Shown: positions 8,564 to 16,419 of the stretch, one piece after another | Layout: each line of letters starts with the position of its first letter | Position numbering within the stretch: the stretch's first letter is position 1 | Assembly: GCF_000633535.1 (NCBI RefSeq) | Contig: NZ_AYMR01000020.1 | Span: 62,001 to 126,000, forward strand | DNA from: Leifsonia aquatica H1aii | GTDB lineage: Bacteria > Actinomycetota > Actinomycetes > Actinomycetales > Microbacteriaceae | DNA: 64,000 bases | Direction: 5' to 3' | The notes under the pieces: model-generated | Told to the model about the DNA's origin: nothing | Database searches by the model: none | What the model saw: the letters and a program-made list of their open reading frames with translations, nothing else | Program-made: the position numbers and the translations under genes

Positions 8564-11500
8564 CGCGTCTCCGCCCGGTACGCGGTGTCGGCGACCTGCC
8601 CGCGCACGGCCCGACCGTACAGCCAGAGGACGGCGGCCACCGCGACACCCAGAGCCGCGAGGGCGATGCCGAGCCCCGCGACATCCACCCGGCCCTGCAC
8701 GGAGAGGGTGCTCGGCGCGGTGACCACCGAGATCCGGGCCAGGGTGTTGCCGGCGAGGAGGAAGACGGCCAGGCCGCCCAGTACCCCGACGATCGCGGCG
8801 CCCGCGATGACGCCGCCGATCTCCAGCCGGCGTGCGGCCGCCTGCTGGCGCGAGCCGACGCCGACCGCTCGCAGCACCACGACCTCCGCCCGTCGGCCGC
8901 GCAACGCGGAGAGCACGGCGGCGGCGACGGCCACGACCGCCAGCAGGGCGCAGCCCGCCGCACCGAGCCAGAGGGCGGCGACCGCGCTCGCCATGAACCG
9001 GGCGACGAAGGCGCCCGAGGCGTCCGTGACCACGGCGTCTGCGCCGGCCACCTGTGCGGCGGCCGCGGCGACCCGCTGCGGCTCGGGTGTGGCCAGCCAG
9101 ACGGAGCCCAGCCGGGGGATGGTCGGCGAGGTGCGGAGCAGCTGATCCTCGAGTGCCGGCAGATCGACCAGCAGTGCGTTCTGATCCGCCGTGCCGGGGA
9201 CGGCGGCGACGATGCCGGCGACGACGCCGTGGAACGACGCCCACGCGGAATCGACGTCGATGCGCGCGCCCGTCTGCAGCCCTCCCGCGTCCGCGGTCGC
9301 CTGAGTGACCAGCACGGGCACGTCGGAGACCGTCCCGGGAAGCAGCCGCACGGCGTTGTCGGCGCCGGCGGGGACGAGCGGGGAGTCGAAGCCGAGGCCG
9401 CCGGTGCGGGGCGCGGACGCCGTGAACGCGGCGCCGAAGGCGTCCGGTGCGGGCTCCCACGCCGAGGTGATGAGCGTGGTGCCCGCGCGCACGTCGGTGA
9501 GACGCACCTGCACGGGTGTAGAGGCGGCTCCCGTGTCCAGGTGTGCATCCACGGCGACGAGCCGCCACGGTCCGCCGGCCGGCAGCGTGGCGCCGATCCG
9601 GCCGGGGGCTCCGCTCGTGGTGGCCGACGCCGGGAGCGGGGCGAGCGACCCGTGCCGGTCGGCCACCCAGAAGGTCACCCCGAGACCGGGAACGACAGGA
9701 GGGGCATCGGCGGAGGGGGAGGAGTCGGCGGAGGAGTCGGCGGCGGGCTCCGGCACGGTGACCGTCGCCACCGCCTCGATCGTCTGCGCTCCCGGGGGGA
9801 TCGGTGGTCCGCCGAGCGGGTCGGTCGCGGCGAGGGTCTGCCCGGCGGACGACGGGAACAGGTAGTCCCCGACGGGCATGAGATCCTGCAGGGCGTAGCC
9901 GTCGACGGCGACCAGGGCGACGCTCTGCTGGCCGAGCGTCGAATCGGTCACGAGCGCGGGCGCGGCCGTCCTCACCGTCGGCACGGTGGCGAGACGTGGC
10001 GAGGGCGGGAGATCGTCCGGGGCGCGCACGCTCCCGGCGACGCCGAGATCCACCCGGACGTCCGAGCCCACGACCAGGAGCGACGAGTCGCGCAGGAAGC
10101 CGGACCACGTCCCCACGTAGCCGGCAGCGAAGGTCGCCGCGCCCACGGCCAGCACCACCAGGGCGGCGGGGGCGGCCACCAGGCCCACGCCGCGGCTCAC
10201 CTGGCGGGCGGGGAGCACGCGCGAGAGTCCTCGACCGCGGGCCGCCAGTCGTTCGACCAGTGCGGAGGCCGGGCCGAGGGCGACGAGGGCGACCACCACG
10301 ACCGCGCAGAGCACGGCGGCGGGGGCCACCGTCCCGACGGCGTCGACGTGCCCCTGCGCATCCGGCGTGCCGAAGGAGAGGAAGCGCCAGAGGGTCACGC
10401 CGGCCGCGGCCAGGGCGAGCACTCCGAGGCCGAGGGAGGCCGCCGACCGGGTGCGCCCGGCCTCGACCGGACCGGGGGCGCCGTCGGCGGAGCGGGCGGC
10501 GAGGGCGGTGACGACGGCGGTGGAGCCGACGGCGACCGCGAGCACGGCGACGGCCGGGACGAGGGCGGCGAGGGCGACCTCCAGCGCTCCGCTCCCGCTT
10601 CCCGTTCCCGCCGCGGCGAGCACGACGAGCGAGGCGCCGGTACCGAGGGCGGTGCCGACCAGGGCGACGACGGCGGATTCGCTCGCGTCGGCGCGCACGA
10701 GGCCGCCGACGGTCGCCCCGCGGGCGCGCAGCACCCGCGTCTCCGCCAGGCGGGAGCGGGCGAGCAGCCGGGACAGCAGCACGAGCGAGATCGCCGAGCA
10801 CACGGCGAGCAGGGCGAGCGGAACCGGGAGCACGGCGGCCAGCGCGCCCACCGACTGCTGCATGTCCGCCACCGTCGCGGTGGCGCCGCCGAGGGCGGCG
10901 AACGGTGACGGCGACGCGTCCGACTCGGTGAGCGCGTCGAGGGCGCCGACATACCCGGTGTGCAGGCGGGGGAGGTCGCCCGCGGTCAGCCGGCCGGCAT
11001 CCGGCGCCACGACCCATTGCGCCGTCGCGGACGCGGTCAGCCGGGCGAGCAGCGCCGGGTCGGCGATCGCGCGACCGTCCGTCCCCCCGATGCCGGCGGT
11101 CACGCCGAGCCACGCCGGGGCCGCCGGGTGGGCGGGCTCCCAGATGCCGGACACCACGACGGGGACCGTCCCCGCGTCGGCGGTCAGCTGCAGCCGTGCG
11201 CCGGCCTCGATCCGTGCCGCGTGCGCGAGGGTGGCGTCGACGGCGATCTCCCCGTCGCCGGACGGCCACGTGCCGGACCGCAGGGTGGCGCGCCCACGCA
11301 GAGCGTCGTCATCGGCCAGGACCAGGGCGGAGCGGTCCCCGCCGAGCGCGACGACACCGGCGAACGCGGCACGGTCGACGGTGACAGGCGCGGAGCCGAA
11401 CCGGTGGGCCAGCACGGAACGGACGATGCGGTCCTGACCCGCGGGGTCGTCGGGGTCGAGCGCGGCCTGGTACGCCTCGGCGACGGCGGAGGCGGGACCG

Positions 11501-11682
11501 GCCTCGACGCTCTGCCGCACCGCGACGGTCGGGGAGCGCACGGCGAGCCCGGCCATCGTGCACGCCAGGAAGGAGATCACCAGCACCGTGAGAGCCGTGG
11601 AGGCGAGGACCCCGGCCTGTGCCCGGGAGCGCTGCGGCCAGAACGCGCGGATGCGTCCGTTCGTCCGAGCCCCCACGCGCAT
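8560..11682 (-). CDS. FtsX-like (MacB-type) ABC permease, very large
   Basis: 1040 aa and first gene of the four-gene operon. A hydrophobic anchor (VLASTALTVLVISFL) lies near residues 26-45. FtsX-type turns include RLAETRVLRARGATVGGLV in the first half and RRAEVVVLRAVGVGSRQQ near the C-terminus, each followed by paired membrane segments. The middle is a large extracytoplasmic region with a low-complexity PAADSSADSSPSADAP stretch. It probably forms a heterodimer with the 915-aa permease. The ATG at 11682 lacks a ribosome-binding site but lies six bases after TACGGT, so it looks leaderless. Confidence 0.85.
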   Translation of the reverse strand: MRVGARTNGRIRAFWPQRSRAQAGVLASTALTVLVISFLACTMAGLAVRSPTVAVRQSVEAGPASAVAEAYQAALDPDDPAGQDRIVRSVLAHRFGSAPVTVDRAAFAGVVALGGDRSALVLADDDALRGRATLRSGTWPSGDGEIAVDATLAHAARIEAGARLQLTADAGTVPVVVSGIWEPAHPAAPAWLGVTAGIGGTDGRAIADPALLARLTASATAQWVVAPDAGRLTAGDLPRLHTGYVGALDALTESDASPSPFAALGGATATVADMQQSVGALAAVLPVPLALLAVCSAISLVLLSRLLARSRLAETRVLRARGATVGGLVRADASESAVVALVGTALGTGASLVVLAAAGTGSGSGALEVALAALVPAVAVLAVAVGSTAVVTALAARSADGAPGPVEAGRTRSAASLGLGVLALAAAGVTLWRFLSFGTPDAQGHVDAVGTVAPAAVLCAVVVVALVALGPASALVERLAARGRGLSRVLPARQVSRGVGLVAAPAALVVLAVGAATFAAGYVGTWSGFLRDSSLLVVGSDVRVDLGVAGSVRAPDDLPPSPRLATVPTVRTAAPALVTDSTLGQQSVALVAVDGYALQDLMPVGDYLFPSSAGQTLAATDPLGGPPIPPGAQTIEAVATVTVPEPAADSSADSSPSADAPPVVPGLGVTFWVADRHGSLAPLPASATTSGAPGRIGATLPAGGPWRLVAVDAHLDTGAASTPVQVRLTDVRAGTTLITSAWEPAPDAFGAAFTASAPRTGGLGFDSPLVPAGADNAVRLLPGTVSDVPVLVTQATADAGGLQTGARIDVDSAWASFHGVVAGIVAAVPGTADQNALLVDLPALEDQLLRTSPTIPRLGSVWLATPEPQRVAAAAAQVAGADAVVTDASGAFVARFMASAVAALWLGAAGCALLAVVAVAAAVLSALRGRRAEVVVLRAVGVGSRQQAAARRLEIGGVIAGAAIVGVLGGLAVFLLAGNTLARISVVTAPSTLSVQGRVDVAGLGIALAALGVAVAAVLWLYGRAVRGQVADTAYRAETR

Positions 11683-11688
11683 CCACTC

Positions 11689-11694
11689 ACCGTA
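11689..11694 (-). promoter_or_regulatory. -10 box TACGGT of a probable leaderless promoter
   Basis: TACGGT on the minus strand ends six bases before the ATG at 11682 and would start transcription at the first codon of the FtsX/MacB-type operon. Confidence 0.5.
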
Positions 11695-11740
11695 TCGCGG
11701 CCGGGACGCATTACTGATGCGCGTCGCGGGATTTCTCCGC

Positions 11741-12400
11741 TCAGATCGTGCGGTCGAGCGTCGAGTCGATGAATCCTGTGACGGTCGAGACGACGAGGGC
11801 GGCGACGTCGTGGGCGTCCAGCGGCGACGATTTCAGGGTCTTCATCCCGTGATCCGCGCCCGGGACCGGGACGACGCGGATGCGGTCGTGAGCCGTGATC
11901 TCGTCGGAGAGGGTCTGCGCCGAGCCGAAGGTGTCACGATCGCCTTGCAGGACCAGGACCGGCGCCTCCGGGGTCAGCAGCTCGGCGAGCCGCGACGTCT
12001 CCGGGCGCCCCGGCGGGTGCAGGGGGAAGGCCAGGCAGACGACGCCAGCCGCGCCGACCTCCGCGGCGGTGCGGCACGCCACCCGCGCGCCGGCGCTGCG
12101 GCCGCCCGTGAACAGCGGCAGCCCCGCGGCGAGTCCGGTCACGACGGGCGCGGTCTCGCGCCACGCGATGTCGAGCGCCTGCGGCCGGGAGGCGACGCGT
12201 TTGCCGGCGACCCGCCACGGCTGCTCGTAGCGGGCGACCGTGATGCCGACTGCGGGGAGCGCCCGCGCGAGCGCCGCCAGGTCGATCGCGTCGATCCCGC
12301 CGCCCGCGCCGTGGCCGAGCCAGAGCAGGGCGCGCGGAGCCGGGGACTCCGCCACGACGAGGCGGCCGGGTCCCAGCGACGTGGGGGTCGTGATGTCCAT
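11741..12400 (-). CDS. Alpha/beta-hydrolase family protein (KANL3/Tex30-like)
   Basis: 219 aa cytoplasmic alpha/beta hydrolase of the dienelactone-hydrolase-like KANL3/Tex30 group. The strand-turn region LLWLGHGAGGGIDAID, the nucleophile elbow GGRSAGAR (Ser nucleophile), the acid segment VLQGDRDTFG and the His in PGADHGMKT all appear in order, so the triad is complete. The substrate is unknown. The start at 12400 is chosen over a longer in-frame start because TACCGT lies seven bases upstream, suggesting a leaderless message, and the extra 25 residues are not conserved-looking. It is divergent from the nitronate monooxygenase gene. Confidence 0.82.
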   Translation of the reverse strand: MDITTPTSLGPGRLVVAESPAPRALLWLGHGAGGGIDAIDLAALARALPAVGITVARYEQPWRVAGKRVASRPQALDIAWRETAPVVTGLAAGLPLFTGGRSAGARVACRTAAEVGAAGVVCLAFPLHPPGRPETSRLAELLTPEAPVLVLQGDRDTFGSAQTLSDEITAHDRIRVVPVPGADHGMKTLKSSPLDAHDVAALVVSTVTGFIDSTLDRTI

Positions 12401-12407
12401 CGACCCG

Positions 12408-12413
12408 ACGGTA
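12408..12413 (-). promoter_or_regulatory. -10 box TACCGT of a probable leaderless promoter
   Basis: TACCGT on the minus strand ends seven bases before the ATG at 12400, with no ribosome-binding site between. Confidence 0.45.
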
Positions 12414-12439
12414 CCCGACCGTGGCCGGGCCGGCACGAC

Positions 12440-12475
12440 TAGACTCGTCCGCGTCGAGTGATTGCGCGTGCGCAA
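12440..12475 (+). promoter_or_regulatory. Promoter and palindrome upstream of the nitronate monooxygenase gene
   Basis: A possible -10 box TAGACT (12440-12445) is followed by a 14-base near-perfect palindrome TTGCGC-GT-GCGCAA (12462-12475). The palindrome is just downstream of the expected transcription start and directly before the GAGGAGGA ribosome-binding site. TTGC...GCAA palindromes are common MarR-family operators, and a MarR regulator is encoded convergently at 13569-14087. Confidence 0.45.
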
Positions 12476-12494
12476 GGATTCTGAGGAGGACGGG

Positions 12495-13550
12495 ATGCGC
12501 TTCGAGGAACGGATCGGGACGAGTCTGCCGGTGGTGCTCGGGCCGTTCGGCGGACTCTCCTCCGTGGAGCTGACCGCCGCGGTGAGCGAGGCGGGCGCTC
12601 TCGGATCGTTCGGCCTCTACGGCTTCTCCGCCGATCGCATCCGGAGCACTGCGGCGAGTCTGCGCGCCCGGACCGCGCGTCCCTTCGCGTTCAACCTGTG
12701 GCTGCCGTTGCAGCTGCCGGGCGAGCACGCGGTCGACCGCGCCGAGTTCGCCGCCTCCGTCGATGCGCTGGGTCGGCTGTTCGACGACGCGGGTGCGGAA
12801 CGACCCGCGTGGCCGATCGCGCTGCCGCCGTCATTCGATGAACAGATCGAGGCCGCGCTCGCCGCGGAGCCCGCCGTGCTGAGCTTCATCTTCGGCGTGC
12901 CGCCCGCCGAGGTGGTCGCGGCGGCGCACGAGCGCGGCATCGCCGTGGTCGGCACGGCGACGACGGTCGCCGAGGCGCGCGCGCTCGCAGCGGGCGGTGT
13001 GGACGCGATCGTCGCCTCCGGCTCGGAGTCGGCCGGACACCGGCCATCGTTCCTCGCCCCCGCCGAGGACAGCCTGGTCGGCTCCTTCGCCCTGATCCCT
13101 CAGGTGGTCGACGCGGTGGACGTGCCGGTGATCGCGGCGGGCGGCATCGCCGACCGGCGTGGAGTCGCGGCGGCGTTCGCTCTCGGCGCGAGCGCGGTGC
13201 AGGTCGGCACGGCGTTCCTCGCCACCCGGGAGTCGGCGGCGCCGGAGGTGCATCGTGCGCGCATCCGCACCGCAGAGGCCTCCGACACCGTCCTGACCCG
13301 GGCGATGAGCGGGCGGCTCGCACGCGGCCTGCGCAATCGGGCGGTCGCCGAGATCGAACGGGGCGGCGGGGTCGCCCCGTTCCCGGTGCAGAACGCCCTC
13401 ACCGGGGTGTTCCGTCGCGCCGCCGGCGAGCGCGGCGACGACGAGCTGCTGTCCCTGTGGATGGGACAGAGTGCGGGCCTCGCCCGGTACGTCGACGCCG
13501 ACGCGGTGCTCGCGGAGCTGGTGGCGGGTCTGCCCGAGCGCCCACATTAG
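12495..13550 (+). CDS. Nitronate monooxygenase (NPD family)
   Basis: 351 aa FMN-dependent TIM-barrel enzyme that oxidises nitronates such as propionate-3-nitronate to carbonyl compounds and nitrite or nitrate. The N-terminal LGPFGGLSSVELTAAVSEAG, the FMN-binding segment SGSESAGHRP with the family-typical His, and the phosphate-binding GGIADRRGVAAAFALGASAVQVGTAF part near residues 215-240 are clear (quoted in pieces). The length is normal. The ATG at 12495 has a strong GAGGAGGA site. A hairpin spans its stop codon. Convergent with a MarR regulator, which may control it through the TTGCGC palindrome. Confidence 0.9.
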   Translation: MRFEERIGTSLPVVLGPFGGLSSVELTAAVSEAGALGSFGLYGFSADRIRSTAASLRARTARPFAFNLWLPLQLPGEHAVDRAEFAASVDALGRLFDDAGAERPAWPIALPPSFDEQIEAALAAEPAVLSFIFGVPPAEVVAAAHERGIAVVGTATTVAEARALAAGGVDAIVASGSESAGHRPSFLAPAEDSLVGSFALIPQVVDAVDVPVIAAGGIADRRGVAAAFALGASAVQVGTAFLATRESAAPEVHRARIRTAEASDTVLTRAMSGRLARGLRNRAVAEIERGGGVAPFPVQNALTGVFRRAAGERGDDELLSLWMGQSAGLARYVDADAVLAELVAGLPERPH

Positions 13551-13558
13551 GCGCTCGG
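13534..13558 (+). terminator. Hairpin across the nitronate monooxygenase stop codon
   Basis: CCGAGCGCC (13534-13542) pairs perfectly with GGCGCTCGG (13550-13558) around a 7-base loop that contains most of the TAG stop codon. It lies between convergent genes and has no T-tract. Confidence 0.5.
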
Positions 13559-13568
13559 CCGAGGACGG

Positions 13569-14087
13569 CTAGCTGTCCTTCCCGGCGACGCCGGGACCCG
13601 GGCGATCTCCGGGCAGCAGCAGAGTGAAGCGGCCGTCGTCGACGGCGGTGATCCCGGCCGCCTCCTCGGCGGCCCGGGCGAACGCGGCGAACGCCGCCGC
13701 AGCGGCGACCCGTTCCGTCTCCGGCAGGGACTCCAGCACGTCGGCGAGCGCGGCGCGGCGCCGTGAGATCACCCGCGTGACCAGATCGGCCCCCGTCGGT
13801 GTCAGCACGAGCCGCACCGAGCGCCGGTCCCGCGGGTCGCCCGTCCGCTCGGCGTACCCCGCCCGGACGAGCTTGTCGCCGGTGCGGGTGGCGTTGGACG
13901 GGTGTACGCCGAGCGCTGTCGCGATGTCTCCGGGAGTGCGTGGCCCGTTGGTCGCGATCAGCACCAGCACCCTCAGTTGGGGCGAGGTCACCTCGTCCTC
14001 CACATCGAGCACCGAGCGCGCGGCCACACCGAGCAGGACGTTCGCCGCGCGCAGGACGGCGTCGAGATCGGCTGCAGGAACGGTCAC
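13569..14087 (-). CDS. MarR family transcriptional regulator
   Basis: 172 aa. Central winged helix-turn-helix: SPQLRVLVLIATNGPRTPGD (first helices), IATALGVHPSNATRTGDKLV (recognition helix) and the wing AERTGDPRDRRSVRLVLTP with the conserved DxRxxR motif. The flanking helices form the usual dimerisation domain. The start is a GTG at 14087, preceded by GGGAG and by TAGAAC seven bases upstream; conserved sequence begins there, and the open frame beyond it is not convincing. MarR proteins repress exporters or oxidoreductases until a phenolic or oxidising ligand binds; the nitronate monooxygenase is the nearest candidate target. Confidence 0.88.
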   Translation of the reverse strand: MTVPAADLDAVLRAANVLLGVAARSVLDVEDEVTSPQLRVLVLIATNGPRTPGDIATALGVHPSNATRTGDKLVRAGYAERTGDPRDRRSVRLVLTPTGADLVTRVISRRRAALADVLESLPETERVAAAAAFAAFARAAEEAAGITAVDDGRFTLLLPGDRPGPGVAGKDS

Positions 14088-14542
14088 GCTCCCAGTTCTA
14101 CCGTGTCCGGGGTCCGCCTGTGGCGCTTCTCCCGCGTCTGGAGGCGGCGGCGCACGTCGGTGCCCGGCGGCGACCGCTGCGATCGTCCCTCCCTCGCCCG
14201 GCCCGCACCCGCAGGGTCCCGAGCCCCGTCGTCTACCCCCACGAGGGCCAGCTCCCCGTGCTCGCACCACTGAAATCGACGATGAGCTACTGGTTCCCTC
14301 ATGCGTGCGTACTGGATTCCGCTCGCGGAGAGGGCATGCGGCCGATGCGCTCCGCAGCGGCGTGGTTGAGTGCCCCTGTCCATCGCGTGTCTCCTCGGTG
14401 CGCGGCGCACCGGACGGATCGTCCATGTCGCCTGCGCTCTCCGGATGCCCGCTGTGCCACGTGTCCGGCGTGAGCGCTGACGCGTGGTGAACGCGCCGGT
14501 GCCGCACGTCGCCGTGCTCGGAACGACCAGAGAGAACACCGT
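14088..14542. other. 455-base gap with no recognisable gene
   Basis: Separates the leftward MarR gene from the rightward LRR protein gene. All six frames give only low-complexity shadows without a plausible start. It presumably holds both promoters, but I cannot place a convincing -10/-35 pair. An AGAGAG run lies eight bases before the LRR start codon. Confidence 0.5.
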
Positions 14543-16192
14543 ATGAGAAACACCACGCGCCGCCCCCGGCGCCTCCTCCGGATGATCGTCGCCGCGGCCG
14601 CCGGGAGCATCCTCCTGACGGGTGCGGCGCCCCTCGCCGCGACGGCCCTGACGACGCCGCAGAGCGGCGTCCGTGCGATCGCGCCGGAGCCCGGAGACGC
14701 CGTCAGCATCCCCGATCCCCGGTTGGCGTCCGTGCTGAACCAGCGTCTGGGCATGCCGGTGGGCTCGCCGATCACGGCGGTGCAACTGGAGACGTTGACG
14801 GATCTCGGCAACCCGCGGGGGCTGTCCGCTCTGGGCATCACCGACCTGACCGGGCTCGAATACGCGACCAACCTCACCAAGCTGAACATCTGGGGCAACG
14901 CCGTGACGGACCTGTCGCCGCTGACCGGACTGACGAAGCTGACCAGCCTGCAGGCCTACTCGAATCGGATCACCGATCTGACGCCGCTGGCCGGCCTGAC
15001 CGCGCTGACCATCCTGAACCTCTACGACAACGACATCGCCGATCTGACCCCGCTGACCGGGCTCACGCGTATGACCGATCTGCGCGTCCACAGCAACCGG
15101 ATCTCGGACATCTCTCCGCTGGAGGGGATGTCGCAGCTGAGCTACCTGGTGATCGCGGACAACCGGATCAGCGACCTCGAGCCTCTCCGTGAACTGACCA
15201 CCCTGAAGAACCTCTACGCGTACGGCAACACGATCACGGACGTCGCGCCGCTGGCCGGCCTGACGCGCCTCCAGCTCCTCGCGGTGGCCGACAACCACAT
15301 CGTCGACGTCACGCCGCTGGCAGGGCTGACCGCGCTCTCGAACCTCTCCCTGCGGAACAACCACATCGCCGACCTCTCCGCGCTGAGCGCGTTGAGTCCG
15401 GCCGAGCACTACTACTCCGGGCAGTACGACGTCGACGCAGGACCCCTGTACGTCCCGATCGACGCGGCGACCTTCACCCACCCGGCCACCGGACTGCTCA
15501 ACACCGACGCGACCGCGGTGGCGGCGCTCTCCGCGGCCGGCTACACGGTCGCGGACGGCCTGGTCACCTGGGCGCCCATCGCCGACGGTCAGACGAGTCT
15601 GCCCATCCGGTTCGAGGGTGTGGGGAGCTTCGCCGGCAGCGGTGCCTACACGATCGTCCCCGCGGTGTTCACCAACGGCGCGACCGACGACGGCGTGGTC
15701 GGCGACGACTACGCGTTCACCTTCACCACCACGACCGGCTTCCAGGCCACGTACGCGCTCACCGCCGGGGAGGTCCCCGGGCTCACCCTCGACGCGGACA
15801 CGGGCATCCTCAGCGGCACGCCCACCCAGCCCGGACGCTACGACATCACGGTCACGGCGACGGACGCCTACGGCAACCCGCTCGCGCACGACTACACCGT
15901 CGTCATCACGGACGCCGCGGTCGTCCCGCCGGTGGATCCGGAGGAGCCGGTGGACCCGGAGCAGCCCGTCGACCCGGAGCAGCCGGTGGACCCGGAGCAG
16001 CCGGAGTCCGTCACGCCGGTCGACCCCGACTCCGCGACTCCCGCTGCGACCCGCCCCACCGGTGACGCGCTCGCGCAGACCGGAGCCGACAGCCTCCTCC
16101 CCGCAGGCGTGGCCGCGGCCGGTGCACTGCTGCTCGGCGGTCTCGTCGTGCTCGGAGCCTCGCGTCGCCGGACGCGAACCCGCACCCGGTAA
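14543..16192 (+). CDS. Secreted leucine-rich-repeat surface protein with a LAQTG sortase signal
   Basis: 549 aa. Signal peptide 1-35 (basic start, RMIVAAAAGSILLTGAAPLAATA). About eight 22-residue internalin-type leucine-rich repeats occupy residues 93-285 with the unit LTxLxxLxLxxNxIxDLxPLxG. An Ig-like/cadherin-like domain lies at about 375-455, ending in the GILSGTPTQPGRYDITVTAT pattern. A PVDPEQ repeat spans 464-490, then the sorting signal LAQTG (510-514), a hydrophobic segment (518-538) and RRRTRTRTR. LAXTG is recognised by class E sortases. The protein should be wall-anchored and is probably a protein- or surface-binding adhesin. No sortase gene is in the window. Confidence 0.88.
   Translation: MRNTTRRPRRLLRMIVAAAAGSILLTGAAPLAATALTTPQSGVRAIAPEPGDAVSIPDPRLASVLNQRLGMPVGSPITAVQLETLTDLGNPRGLSALGITDLTGLEYATNLTKLNIWGNAVTDLSPLTGLTKLTSLQAYSNRITDLTPLAGLTALTILNLYDNDIADLTPLTGLTRMTDLRVHSNRISDISPLEGMSQLSYLVIADNRISDLEPLRELTTLKNLYAYGNTITDVAPLAGLTRLQLLAVADNHIVDVTPLAGLTALSNLSLRNNHIADLSALSALSPAEHYYSGQYDVDAGPLYVPIDAATFTHPATGLLNTDATAVAALSAAGYTVADGLVTWAPIADGQTSLPIRFEGVGSFAGSGAYTIVPAVFTNGATDDGVVGDDYAFTFTTTTGFQATYALTAGEVPGLTLDADTGILSGTPTQPGRYDITVTATDAYGNPLAHDYTVVITDAAVVPPVDPEEPVDPEQPVDPEQPVDPEQPESVTPVDPDSATPAATRPTGDALAQTGADSLLPAGVAAAGALLLGGLVVLGASRRRTRTRTR
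15928..16009 (+). repeat. In-frame PVDPEQ-coding repeat
   Basis: An 18-base unit coding PVDPE(Q/E) is repeated about four times near the 3' end of the LRR gene. It makes a proline- and acid-rich wall-spanning spacer just before the sorting signal. Such repeats often vary in copy number. Confidence 0.6.
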
Positions 16193-16240
16193 CCCGCCCG
16201 CGTAAATGGGGGCGCAGCGCGCGCCCACGCCGCGCCACCC

Positions 16241-16273
16241 CGGCGGGACTCGACTGCACCTCGAGTCCCGTCG
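16241..16273 (+). terminator. Hairpin after the LRR protein gene
   Basis: CGGCGGGACTCGA (16241-16253) pairs with TCGAGTCCCGTCG (16261-16273) with one G-U pair around a 7-base loop. It lies 49 bases after the stop codon and has no T-tract. Confidence 0.6.
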
Positions 16274-16297
16274 GAGTGTGTCTGCCGTCTTCCGTAG

Positions 16298-16333
16298 GTA
16301 GCTACGTATATCACACATACAGGTACGTATATC
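16298..16333 (+). promoter_or_regulatory. A/T-rich element with TACGTATATC direct repeats
   Basis: TACGTATATC occurs at 16303-16312 and again at 16324-16333, exactly 21 bases apart, or two helical turns. The first copy overlaps a GTAGCTAC palindrome (16298-16305). The A/T-rich island stands out from its surroundings and lies about 85 bases before the start of the secreted Ig-repeat protein. It is a candidate site for a regulator binding side by side on one face of the DNA. Confidence 0.45.
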
Positions 16334-16419
16334 TGTGCATCCGGTGTTTCACCCTCTTGTGGTGCTCCACGGGTTGACGGCAGTCTCGGCAGATGACCGT
16401 CAACAGGATGGAGACGTCG

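Noticed and set aside
4872-9548. A 1558-residue open frame on the minus strand
   Set aside because: It is a high-GC shadow of the two permease genes; only its last 315 codons (the AbrB-tailed ATPase) have real coding character.
5816-11269. An 1817-residue open frame on the minus strand
   Set aside because: The upstream half is Arg/Gly/Ala-rich shadow sequence opposite in frame to the 1040-aa permease; the real gene starts at 8563.
14088-14542. A hidden gene between the MarR and LRR genes
   Set aside because: Open frames on both strands are low-complexity, lack ribosome-binding sites, and show no recognisable domain.
15928-16009. PVDPEQ repeats as a regulatory DNA repeat
   Set aside because: They are in frame, code a typical wall-spanning spacer and lie wholly within the LRR gene.
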